Below are positions 33,676 through 43,280 of a DNA stretch of 64,000 bases, one piece after another. Each line of letters opens with the position of its first letter. The stretch's first letter is position 1. Under the pieces are notes generated by a model, which did not search any database, had not been told where the DNA came from, and saw nothing but the letters and a program-made list of their open reading frames with translations. This DNA is from Durusdinium trenchii (Eukaryota > Sar > Dinophyceae > Suessiales > Symbiodiniaceae), in NCBI GenBank assembly GCA_963970005.1, contig CAXAMN010021773.1, positions 775,665 to 839,664 of the forward strand, read 5' to 3'. The translations under genes and the position numbers were made by a program.

Positions 33676-34536
33676 CTGGGTGATGGTGACTTCTTAGACC
33701 GAGGCGCCTAGGACCTATACACCTAGGACCTCCTGCCTAGGACCTGGTGTGTCAGAACGGGTCTGCCACTATAAGTGAGTGTTGGACACGCTTCGGGCAT
33801 GGCAGAGTAAGGCTTTTGGTGATACTTGCGACATTCATCCCCCAAGCAGAGCGTGGTAGAGCACTCTGCTAACTTCAAAGACGTGAACAAAGCGACCTGG
33901 CAACCTGAAGCAAGAAAAGCAGCCATGCATGAATTCACTCGGTTAGAGCATTCCCTTGCGTTCAACCTGGCATTCTCAAACTACCTCCACGTCCCTAACA
34001 TGGCTGAAACAAAAGCAATGTGTCTCTCAACAAGGCACTTGTGTGGGTTCCTAAAGGGACACCGGCCCCCTGCCAACTTGTAAATCACACCAACTGTCAA
34101 TTGTCAACGCATCCGAAGGGCTCCAACTACCTCCTGAGAAGATGGTTCAGGTGGGTTTGGGGGTTACAAACCACCTTCCCAGATTTTTGAGGATATGGTT
34201 GGAGCCCTAGGGCATGCTCATCCCCCATCACAATGGTGCGCGACACCATATTTTCATCTACTCCCAAAGCAAGTGATATGTGCGAACCTCGCAGCACCTC
34301 CACAAGCAACTCTTCCGCGAACCAGTCCAACGGTGCATGATATGTTTGGGGGTCTCTTTTGTGAGCCTGGGCAAGGCATAAGTCAAATAGGCATGGACAC
34401 GACACCCCAGCCGTTGACCCATCATGTGATTTGTCCCAGCACCTTCATGTCGGGGTCACCTGGCTGGTTTCGCCCCAGCCCACGATCAGGGACCTCGAAG
34501 GTCCAGGATACCCCTTTCTCAGGTCGTCCAACTCAC

Positions 34537-34689
34537 CCATGCCACGCGACTCTCCTCTGCCCAGGTCATCCCATGGTAGGCACGCGCAGAAGGGCTGCCA
34601 GTCACAGAGGACACCAAAGTCCAAGTATTGGAGGCCGTCAGGTATTGCCACAAGTCCCGGTAGTAGAAGCCTCCAAACATGTCAGAGTT
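34537..34689 (-). CDS. Kelch-repeat exon
   Basis: The minus frame reads MFGGFYYRDLWQYLTASNTW, TLVSSVTGSPSARAYHGMTW and AEESRVAW, a clear kelch blade junction. It ends at a canonical GTGAGT donor (G at 34,536) and begins after AGAG. About 180 bp upstream on the same strand a weaker kelch-like stretch (VDPRQDMKEFWSSL, near 34,880-34,920) may be another exon. Confidence 0.85.
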
Positions 34690-35142
34690 CTCTGATACTC
34701 TCGAAGAGCTTCTCTTGCTGGCTGGGGGGAATCAAGAGTCAAGGCCAAGCTCATTCAGTTTCTTTGTTTTGAGTAGGGATACCTGCGCCCAGCACACCCA
34801 TTCAAGGGCAATCACAAAGTTACATGTCATTTCAGGTTGGCATTTCCTGCGACCGTTGGCAGCCGCTTGGCAAAGAGAACTCCAGAACTCCTTCATGTCT
34901 TGTCGGGGATCCACTCCCCACATGACATGAGCCTCTCCACATGACATGAGTAAGGAACTCTCTACTAGGGTTACTCAACTTAAGCCCTCGAAAAGTGCTG
35001 AAAATGCACATATTTTTTCAGCTCACCCTAGCCAACCAAGACCTTTACAAGACAGTTTGTTGTTGTGTAAATTCACTAGTTAAAACAATGGTTGTTGGAA
35101 GCCTATAGGGCCATAGGGCTCATGAAACTGAACATTTGCCAC

Positions 35143-35292
35143 CAAGCTGCTACCATCATATCCGCCATGAATCCAAATGGCCTCCTCCACGTCATCATAC
35201 GCGGCGCCGTGATACGCGCGCGCCGCTGGCGCGCCGCTGGCGGCACCATAGTGCATCCAAAGGCCACTGGCGGTGTCGAAATGCCACAGGTC
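35143..35292 (-). CDS. Kelch-repeat exon
   Basis: Acceptor TGTGAG (35,293-35,294) and a GTGGCA donor (G at 35,142) bound a minus frame with DLWHFDTASGLWMHYG, APAARAYHGAAYDD and AIWIHGGYDGSSL. It is nearly a textbook kelch blade and closely resembles the 1,795-1,976 exon. Confidence 0.85.
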
Positions 35293-35569
35293 CTCACAAT
35301 GAACCATTTGAGAAACGAAACGAACCCATGCACCAAATTGTTTTTTTGTTTTCTACCTGGTCTTAGATTTCTTGTTTTTTCTTTTTGTGAACCATTTGAG
35401 ACCACCCTGGCTGAGACCACCCTGCTGAGACCACCGCGCTCATCAGCCGTACGGTACGGACTGAAAAGGCGCGATGGAACGGATTGAAATTTATTGCGAT
35501 GCAAGTTGATGAGGGGTCGTTGCTTAGTAAACGATGAAAACAGCATGGACCCTCAAATGGGGAGCGACC

Positions 35570-35620
35570 ACCACCACCATCATCATCATCATCGTCATCA
35601 TCATCATCATCATCATCACT
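35570..35620. repeat. ATC/CAC trinucleotide microsatellite
   Basis: A run of CAC and ATC triplets that would encode poly-His on plus or poly-Asp on minus. It lies between two kelch exons and is probably intronic. The poly-Asp minus frame continues upstream into a hydrophobic stretch (SLCFVAAAFVFLFGWWF), which I do not call as a gene. Confidence 0.8.
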
Positions 35621-35819
35621 CAAATGGAGTTGCAATGAAACCTGCTCATCAGGCAGTCTGCCTTTCCCTACTGGAAACACCGCTGAATCGTTAAACCACC
35701 ATCCAAAGAGGAAAACAAAAGCCGCTGCTACAAAACAAAGGCTGCCAGAAAAGAAAACACCTCCAGGTATCCACACGCACTATGCAAAGTAGAAGAACCT
35801 AGAATCTCTTCAAAGGCAC

Positions 35820-35945
35820 CCCACTGGCCATCGCCTCCGCCCCCGCTTCCCGTCAGCTCCGCTCCGTCGGTCCTGCCGGTAGAGTCCATCATAACCGCCA
35901 TGGATCCACAGCGTGGCGTTCGATGAGAGCAGCACCTCGACTCGA
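35820..35945 (-). CDS. Kelch-repeat exon
   Basis: After a TGCCAG acceptor the minus frame reads RVEVLLSSNATLWIHGGYDG, the LW.HGG blade signature, followed by an Arg/Gly-rich stretch. The 3' end is uncertain because two minus frames stay open. Confidence 0.65.
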
Positions 35946-36324
35946 CTGGCAATGAACGGGTCTCGAAACGGGTCTCCTCCCTGGAGATGATCCAACTGCA
36001 CTCGTCTGAACGAGAAAAAGGCTAGCAGGGCAAGTCACATGACATCACTGATCAGGGATAGTCAGGTCGGTTGGGAACATAACAGCTCTTTGGATTAAAA
36101 TCCTCATGTTTTTCGTGGAGTTCACCATGGTTTCACTCACCGGTTTCCGAGGATTTCATCGTGATCCGACCTCGGAGGGCCGGTTACTGTTTGTCGGGTG
36201 TGGGATGCTCGACCTGGAGAGAATTCGGGTCGAACGGACATCAGCCTTTCGATATCTTTGGAGGGCTCTTGCGAAAAGGACGGGACAGAGTCTTTCTCTT
36301 TCTTACATGAATCATGTCCTGCAG

Positions 36325-36388
36325 CCCAGTTGCGTGCCCCCCACGCGCGCTGGGGCCTGTGGTGGTGCTCACCACTAAGGACCAGCTC
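36325..36388 (-). CDS. Partial kelch exon
   Basis: After a CCTCAG acceptor the minus frame reads SWSLVVSTTTGPSARGGHAT, aligning with ASWSLIH...RPAARSWHAG of the 3.7-kb kelch exon. The blade's LW.HGG half is not seen in the same frame, so the donor (possibly GC type) must fall soon after. Confidence 0.5.
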
Positions 36389-37566
36389 CTGAGGTTTGGC
36401 CGTTTTGCCAGTGTCATTCATCCACCACAGCTTGGGATTCGACGAGGGCCGAGGGGAGCGTCAGTGGAGCGTCTACCACCAGCCTCAAGTTCATGGATGG
36501 TCTCCCTCGGTGATTGACAGTAGGTAGGGCATGTCATGGTACCATCCCATGTTGGCAAATGATTCTAGGAAAACAACCATGCAAGATAATGCAAGGCTTT
36601 GAGATCGAGTTTCCCTGTACAGAAATCCACATCATGAAGAGATTCTGCGCATTGGTAAATCCATATGTGCTTGGAATGGCTTGGGTTAACCGGCTTATAG
36701 ACCCACCAACCAATCCAAACACATGAGATGGATAGGCACCATTTCAGTGATGCTTGTTTTTCAAAGGATAAAACACCGGTTTGGATGGTTTGTGCTCATT
36801 TGTGCTCCAAAACAAGGTTCACACAGATTCTGTGTGTATAGAACATGTGTACTTCTCAGGGCCCATTGGAAAACACGGCCCATTCGATGTCCCAACTATG
36901 AAACTGTCAAGGCACGTGCCAGAGTAGCTCCACAAGTCCTTCACATAGTTCTCCCCATCCTCGGATGATTGGATGACGGAGAATCTGAGGAAGGATCACA
37001 CCAAAGAATGAAAACACGTCATATTGGCTTCGCTCGAGTAGGGTGAATCCAGTAGATGGCTCATTTGTTCGGGTTGGTGAACAAAGGGATCGCCATTGAA
37101 CTGGGCAAGCTAGTTGTGTGCCACCTACACCTCAAATCACAAAGAGGTATACTAATCATTGTATAATTGTATGTATAGTACTATATATAAAAAGATATGT
37201 TCATATATACAGTATACGATGATCTTAAGCACGTCTCATCCTCCCACAAAAGCAGTCTGCAGTGCTGGTAGACTTGCGAAGCTACCAACACCTTCAAATT
37301 GATGTACTCTCGTTAAAACTCCCCCTGCACCCCGAACTCGCTATCTCCTATCCAAGGAATTCGATGGATCCCCCTCCAACCACCACCCCAATGTGAGGTC
37401 ACTCTTCCACCACCCACCTGGTTCTTCCCAACTGAACCCCTTAAGAGAACTGAAGACCTCCCAAGGGTCTAGTAAGGGACCCTCAAAAAGGACGAACTTG
37501 AAGAACTTGGTGCCAAGTTCAATGCTTTCAGAGTGCTCCAATCCTCTATGTTCCATCCATCATCAC

Positions 37567-37732
37567 CCTGCATCTTCTGCTTCCCCTTTCGCTTCCTCCA
37601 TCCCGTCCCTCCGTGTCGGGCCACGAACCCACCGAACATCCACAGCTGCAGCCCGTCCCAGCGCAGCGCGTGCTCCTCGCGCGCCGCGGGCGCGGAGGCC
37701 GCGGGCGAGGATCCTTGCGCCAAGAGCCAGGC
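37567..37732 (-). CDS. Kelch-repeat exon
   Basis: After a CCCAG acceptor (37,733-37,734) the minus frame reads AWLLAQGSSPAASAPAAREE, HALRWDGLQLWMFGGFVARH and a basic tail, ending at a GTGATG donor (G at 37,566). Strong GC3 bias and a clear kelch R..H / LW.FGG pattern. Confidence 0.8.
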
Positions 37733-38261
37733 CTGGGTTGGGGGTGGTGCTGGGTGGAGGAGTTGTATACAGGTTGGTGGTTTTGCCTGGACATTGGATG
37801 GAAATGGCGTATGGAAAAGGGGCGGGGCGTCTAAGATGGTCTAACCCACTCACCAGGTGGCAGGGCTTTCAAGTTTTTGGTTGACGAGTTGTAGGTGGAG
37901 AGTTGCTCGCAAGTCTAGAAGCTCCGAGTGACTAGCGGCTAGCGAATCCACGTGGAGGAGTTCAGACCCAAATAGAGCCAATTAGGAAAAGGGGCTAAGC
38001 CAATCACACCTCTGACTGGTGTTCCGGGCATTGAATTTGAAGACGGTACGGCGAGTCATAAAGACGTACGCTGGAGGAACCGTGCCATTGTGAGTCTAGT
38101 CGTGTGACCAACTCCACCACCAACAGTGGAACCTACCATCTGTGCGAATCCAGCGGTAGGATGCCAGCAAAAGGTGTGCTTTCTTCTCTCCACAGCTAGG
38201 CGCTTGGCCTAGGGCCTAGCCTAGCAGTGCTTCCCCAGTCCCAACAGGCAAGAATGACTCA

Positions 38262-38465
38262 TCAGGTCATGCAAGGCTCTTCTGCATCGGCATCCTTGGA
38301 GACTGAACATTCGACAGGACTCGCGGTTTCTGGGAGTTGCTTACTGGGACTCCTCGAGAAATCACGAAAACTGAAGCACTCGGCTTTGCCCGGATTGGCT
38401 GTCACCTCCAAACGCAGCAAATCCACCATCGGTGGCAGGCCACAGGGGTCCCAAAGGGCATTCAT
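38262..38465 (-). CDS. Candidate terminal exon
   Basis: The minus frame contains NALWDPCGLPPMVDLLRLEV, KAECFSFRDFSRSPSKQ and ends DADAEEPCMT at TGA. Codon use is GC-biased. If it belongs with the 38.9-kb kelch exon, that kelch gene ends here and a second one starts below 37.8 kb. A 147-codon plus-strand ORF (38,227-38,670) overlaps and is the competing reading. Confidence 0.45.
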   Translation of the reverse strand: MNALWDPCGLPPMVDLLRLEVTANPGKAECFSFRDFSRSPSKQLPETASPVECSVSKDADAEEPCMT

Positions 38466-38839
38466 TGTTCAACAAACTAATATGCCTGAGCCCAAATACA
38501 TACACAACACAAAAAACTTAATCGACAAAAATCCGTTGACAAAGCCCAAGTCAAGCGGCATTTCTTCCAAACCCGGCTTGAGATCACTCACCACCAAATC
38601 TCTGCCCAACCGCCAAGACGTTTCAAATCACTATCTTGCAAACCCACAACTCCTTAAAATCTTCAGCTGACGCCACTGCCACGTCTCCCACCAACCCCCC
38701 CAAACAATCTTCCCAAAAGCCACGAACCTCCTTATCTAATGTAGACTCTTGATGAATAACCCCCCGATTTGAGTTGGAAATCCACTGAAGAGGCCTGGGG
38801 AGTTCATTCAGGCCTTGAGTCCTCTGTCATATAAGTCAC

Positions 38840-38983
38840 TGCCAGGTCTCCCAAATCCACAAATCCTCCAACAGCGTCTCTTCTCCACGTCCTCCATGCA
38901 GCCACCATCGTCGCTCCACAGCATCCCAAGCTGCCGCGTGCGCCCGGCGCGCGCGGGGCGCGGTGAGAGCGCTGGATGCGAGG
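38840..38983 (-). CDS. Kelch-repeat exon
   Basis: After a TTGGAG acceptor the minus frame reads SLASSALTAPRARRAHAAAW, DAVERRWWLHGGRGEE and EDLWIWETWQ. A GTGACT donor starts at 38,839, one base into the stop. It is the most upstream kelch exon of the right-hand kelch cluster. Confidence 0.85.
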
Positions 38984-38997
38984 CTCCAAGTGGCGAA

Positions 38998-39345
38998 GAC
39001 AGGTGTCAAGAGAGAAAGGTAGAGAAGCACCTGGGGCTGGAGAGGCATTGGACACTTTGGTGGGAACAACACGGCGTGGTATGATAGGGCAGGTGTCAAG
39101 AGAAGCACCTGGGGGCTGGAGAGGCTTTGGACAACAACACAGCTTGGTACGAGGGTTCTTTCTGCTGGAACGTGAACAGCACAAGGGCCTAACAGGGAAT
39201 CAAGGGTTTGGAAGAGCAACCTGTGTGATATGTTAGGGCTGAAGATGGACATGTCAGGGCGCTCAAGCTGGAACATATTGGATCTCTCTTGGACTTGCCA
39301 GCACAAAGGCCACGATAGGGAAATTAAGGGTTTGGAAAAGCAACT
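38998..39345. repeat. Imperfect direct repeats
   Basis: A block starting acaggtgtcaagag and continuing gaagcacctgggg.ctggagaggc.ttggac occurs at about 38,998-39,072 and 39,088-39,146. A second block (aagggtttggaa.agcaac) occurs near 39,200 and 39,325. Confidence 0.6.
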
Positions 39346-40882
39346 ATATATCTGTGGCCCAAAACTGTAAGACTGCAAGAAACCGTCGTCTTCGCAACAT
39401 ACTTGCTAGTGGCCGGGTTGCAGTGTAATCTGTTTTGGATGTAAACATTGAACATGAAGAAGGGCCGGGGATTCTGTATGTCCATTTTTCGCACAAGCAC
39501 ACGTAAAACACAACTATTGTCTGAACATCAAGCAGCTACATTCTTTCTTCTTTATCTAGTTCTTCAACCGCGTTGGGTTTATGATTTCTGCCACTCCCCG
39601 CAAGCACCATGGGGTGTAACTCACTGGCTAGCTGTGTCTGTTTTCGCTACACCGTTGGTTCTCCGGTTCGGGGCCCAAGGTCGGTGGCTCCGTTCGGGCC
39701 CACAGGAACGGAAAGTGCAAGCACCCTGACTGACGCTCATGGAGCGTCGACCCCTGGAAGCTCGAGTTCTGCACAAAACAGGGAGCTGGCAAATCTTACA
39801 CTCTGACGAAGTACATGGAAGTGGATGGAAAATGGTTCCTGGCAAGACTCCTAGACTCCTTTTCACTTGCCGAAGGAGGGGTGAGCACCACCATCTTTCA
39901 TGTTTGAGTCGGTGCATCTGCTTTTGGAAGATCCTCCATCTCACATGGTTGCACATCATATCACCTCATCCATCCCAGCCATCCTGATGTTGCGAGCCAC
40001 AGCGACCATGGCGCTTCATCGGTCCATCGGACCAATGCCATGGACCCTTTAAGTCCGATCGAGAGTGATCCCTTAGTTTGTGGGGTGCCCCCACATCGAG
40101 GCATATGAAAACTTGAAGTTCACCGGCTGAATGTTGTGGATCTTCCTTTTTCAACACCTGATCATGTTCTTTTGCAGGCGGTAGCTGGCCATTTTCGAAG
40201 AAATTGAACTGACAATTCTGACAATGTATGTTTTTTTTTCTGGCATTCTTGGGGAACACGCCCCCGAAACATGAAAAACAAGAAGGCCCAACTACAGCAT
40301 CAACAACATCAGGGGCAGTCCATGCATGACGTACTCCACTTCTCCAACATCCAACGGTGAAACCGCCCCTCTTGAGCAGTGAAACTTCCGAACACGCCAG
40401 AAGGACAAGCAATCCTCTTGCACCCGTGGCCACAGAAAACACATGGGGATGTTACTGGATACACCCGGGTCACCTGGGAGAGATTAACATGGAAGCTGAA
40501 CATGGACCACCATATTCCTCTGCAACCCAGTGGTTTTCAGGTTCCATGCGTGCAACATCTGCTCAAATCTGTTCTTCCTACCCTCCCTCACCCCATCCAA
40601 ACCTTGATTGGCTGTCAAGTCAAGTCCAACCAGCCCCCCCGTGCAAAACTAGACCGTGAACAACATGAACAACACTGGTTTTGTCAAGCAAAGCCATGGC
40701 TCCAAGATCTTCCAAATGATCCATGTTCAGGGCCCTATGTCACTTTGCAGGAGTTTTTCAGGAGGCGACTGACTCACCCAGATTCACTCCCCCAGATTCA
40801 CCCCTCCCTACCTCGATGTTCGGTTCTCCAATCCATCTACATCACTGTGTCACCGTTGATCAATGTATTAGACTCTGTATAC
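39346..40882. other. No confident gene; one long minus ORF
   Basis: A 158-codon minus frame (39,966-40,442) contains CQNCQFNFFENGQLPPAKEH and later LKGPWHWSDGPMKRHG. It lacks GC3 bias and recognisable motifs, so I leave it uncalled. Confidence 0.35.
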
Positions 40883-41040
40883 CTGGATGGTGAAGCTCCA
40901 TCTGAATCTGTAGGGTGTTCTTGATCCGCCCTCCACCTGAAGTAGACTCCCCTCCCTCTCCTGGCCTCGGATCGATGGTCCACGCAGGACCTGCCAGGCC
41001 ACCCCAGCCGAACTCCCCGGCCACCGCACCTGGCGGTAGA
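40883..41040 (-). CDS. Candidate exon, Arg-rich
   Basis: The minus frame contains STARCGGRGVRLGWPGRSC, VDHRSEARRGRGVYFRWRAD and PTDSDGASPS, ending at a GTATACAG donor (G at 40,882). GC3 bias is good. All three minus frames are open, so the frame is inferred from codon bias. Confidence 0.45.
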
Positions 41041-41127
41041 CTCTCGAATGGATGGAGGGCGGGGCGGCGAGTCGGCACCGGAACAAGAGGACAGGAACAG
41101 TAGCAACCTGGATTCTTCGCCATGAAT

Positions 41128-41316
41128 TCAACCCTCATGAGCTCCCGAACTTCTTGGGCAATCCGATCTCATTCCTGAAGCCATGGCTGATTCGGCCAAT
41201 CCGCTCTCATCAGCTTCTTTTTCGGTATCAAGATTCGCCGCTTCAACGTCCACGGTCCACTCAGAGCATTCCACGGACCGGGGGGAGGACGTGGCCGTCT
41301 GGCCTTTCCCATTCCA
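41128..41316 (-). CDS. Candidate exon carrying a hairpin repeat
   Basis: After a CTTCAG acceptor (41,317-41,318) the minus frame contains SSPRSVECSEWTVDVEAANL, EKEADESGLAESAMASG and runs to TGA at 41,128. The LAESA residues are encoded by a copy of the TGGCTGATTCGGCCA hairpin repeat (41,184-41,198), so a repeat may have inserted into the coding sequence. Confidence 0.5.
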   Translation of the reverse strand, partial: WNGKGQTATSSPRSVECSEWTVDVEAANLDTEKEADESGLAESAMASGMRSDCPRSSGAHEG

Positions 41317-41607
41317 CTGAAGACCTACAGTACATAGCATGGTGCCTTCAGTAAGACCTACAACGGACTTTACTGAAGACCATCGTTTCCATTCTGACTT
41401 TCTGGCTTTTACATAGCATGGTGCCTTTCAACATGCGGCTCATCAGCTCATCAGTAAAGTCCTTTGTGATCAGATATGTGTTTTTCTTCTACGCTGATAT
41501 CTCTCACAGGGCTGTTACCTGTCATAGGTTTCAGTTCTAGAATGGTGGCGCAGTCCATCCCCACGGTGTACATGTGATCCCATCACCTAGCTGCTATAGC
41601 TACTCAC

Positions 41608-41704
41608 TTTCCATTCTGCTTCTGGATGTAGCACGCGATGTGCATGAAGAAGGAGATGGGGAGCAGCAAAGACTCCACGATGTAAGAGGCATTGAAGTAC
41701 CCAC
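41608..41704 (-). CDS. Candidate exon, transmembrane segment
   Basis: After a GCTCAG acceptor the minus frame reads GYFNASYIVESLLLPISFFM, HIACYIQKQNGK and ends at a canonical GTGAGTAG donor (G at 41,607). The hydrophobic core is one membrane-spanning helix with a following basic edge. The protein family is unknown. Confidence 0.6.
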
Positions 41705-41909
41705 CTGAGCGCGGCGTTGAACACGCGCATCCTTGTGTTGCATACGCTTATATACTTGCCCTAACCCTCTGAGAAGGTGCTTGGGGTGGGTTTGGAGGGT
41801 CCAAGTTCCTTTTGAGGAGGTACTTGGATCCCTAATTAGGGTTGTATCTGTTTACATCTGTTTACATACCTTTGATTCAGTGAGAGTGCTCAGGGCTTGG
41901 TCCTCTCAC

Positions 41910-42005
41910 CAACCAGTTGAAATGCCACAGCGTGCTGTCAGGTGGGCCACTCCCTGAAAGTTGAATCCATCCAGTTCTGAAAACAACAGGCAACTCCACC
42001 GCAAC
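41910..42005 (-). CDS. Candidate exon, unknown protein
   Basis: A TATGCAG acceptor and a GTGAGAG donor (G at 41,909) bound 32 codons, including VAVELPVVFRTGWIQLSG and TLWHFNWL. The end faintly resembles a kelch DLW.F strand. Confidence 0.45.
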
Positions 42006-42527
42006 CTGCATATACAGCTTGCAATTTTTGAGGCGTTGAGGTTCCATACGTGCCTTGCCGAGCGTAAGCACTCCATTGTAAAGCCTGTGACCCCAAAACA
42101 TGTCCCAAATCTACCTCACTCAGTCCTGAATGTATGCCTGAGCCCTCCAAGACTCTGTAGGCCAGTTGACCAGAAAGAAAGGCTCGGATTCCCTGCGGTT
42201 ACATCCGGACTTCCGCTTCCAACAAAGGTGAGGATTCATCTAGATGTCTGAAACATCAACTAAACACATGGGAAGACTGAGTATCTCATGCTTCTTCCCC
42301 ACAGGAAGCTGAAGCTAGAGAAGTGCAACAAACCATAAAAGGTTGATGTTCCTCTCCCTATCACCATGTATAACCAGTCTCAACCAGCTTCCCAAACAAC
42401 TCAGTTTGCAAAGTTGTCCACCCCTTAGCAGCTTGGTTCGGCTGGCTTAGACTGCATTGAATTTCTTAGCTTGCAGGCTTGCAAGTATTTGCAAGTGACC
42501 CACTGCGCCCACACTCCTGTCACCCAC

Positions 42528-42611
42528 CGACGAGCACTCCATGGCACCAGCATCCACCTTGGCCCACTGAGGGTCATAGTAGTTGAACTGCAAGTTGCCG
42601 TAGAGGCCCAC
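42528..42611 (-). CDS. Candidate exon, unknown protein
   Basis: After a CTTGAG acceptor the minus frame has 28 codons, VGLYGNLQFNYYDPQWAKVD and AGAMECSS, ending at a GTGGGTGA donor (G at 42,527). Third positions are almost all C or G. Confidence 0.55.
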
Positions 42612-43143
42612 CTCAAGTGGCTGAGGCTTTCAGGGCAGCACTTGCTGGTGCATCACATACAAGAACTTTTCGCAGCATGCACGACCAAATGAGAGAAGTG
42701 TAGGTTTGGTGAAAGACAGGGCGCAGCGGCTCAGAAAGCTGATTTGGACTTGATACAGGGTCCGATGTGGCAACACCGCCATAACCCTTTCAGTGCAGCT
42801 AGTCTAAGTCAATTCATCTACGTAACTGTCCCCCTGTGGACTGCTTTGAGAGCAAGCAATTTACACATGTATAATATTATGTAATTATGTCCAAAGGATT
42901 AAATTTTCTGAAACAGGACCGAAATGGGAGTTGACATTGTAAATGCAGGGTGGGCACTTCGGAAGCCTCCCTACAGCAAACGTTACGACTCAGTCCAGCT
43001 TGAGTGCCGCACTGAACTTGCTGTGCCACCGACACCTGTCAAACTTATTATATAACTTAGGGCTCCACCCGAGCCGCCCCAATCCATGAACACACTTGGC
43101 CTTGCGATCGGCCATGCATGGACCCCACAAAATGACAAACATG
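42612..43143. other. No gene recognised; left flank of copia insertion
   Basis: Short ORFs only. The last bases before the LTR read acaaacatg. Confidence 0.4.
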
Positions 43144-43280
43144 TGTCGAAAACGAAGGTGCCTAAGAAGAAACGAAGATGCCCGTCTTTTCCGCCATGCG
43201 TGCACGATGCAAAAGGGGACGATCACTGCGGCTCGAGAGGATCGGCACAACGTCAGATCAAATGGAGGAAACATGAAACA
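43144..43280 (-). repeat. 3' LTR of the copia element
   Basis: A 137-bp repeat starting TGTCGAAAACG and ending GAAACA on the plus strand, matching 51,650-51,786 with no difference seen. It overlaps the last codons of the polyprotein frame. Confidence 0.95.

Noticed and set aside
35494-35694. Poly-His ORF (plus) and poly-Asp ORF (minus)
   Set aside because: Both arise from an ATC/CAC microsatellite lying between two kelch exons.
35363-35776. Hydrophobic minus frame SLCFVAAAFVFLFGWWF followed by poly-Asp
   Set aside because: It has no codon bias, runs into the microsatellite and lies between kelch exons, so it is probably intron.
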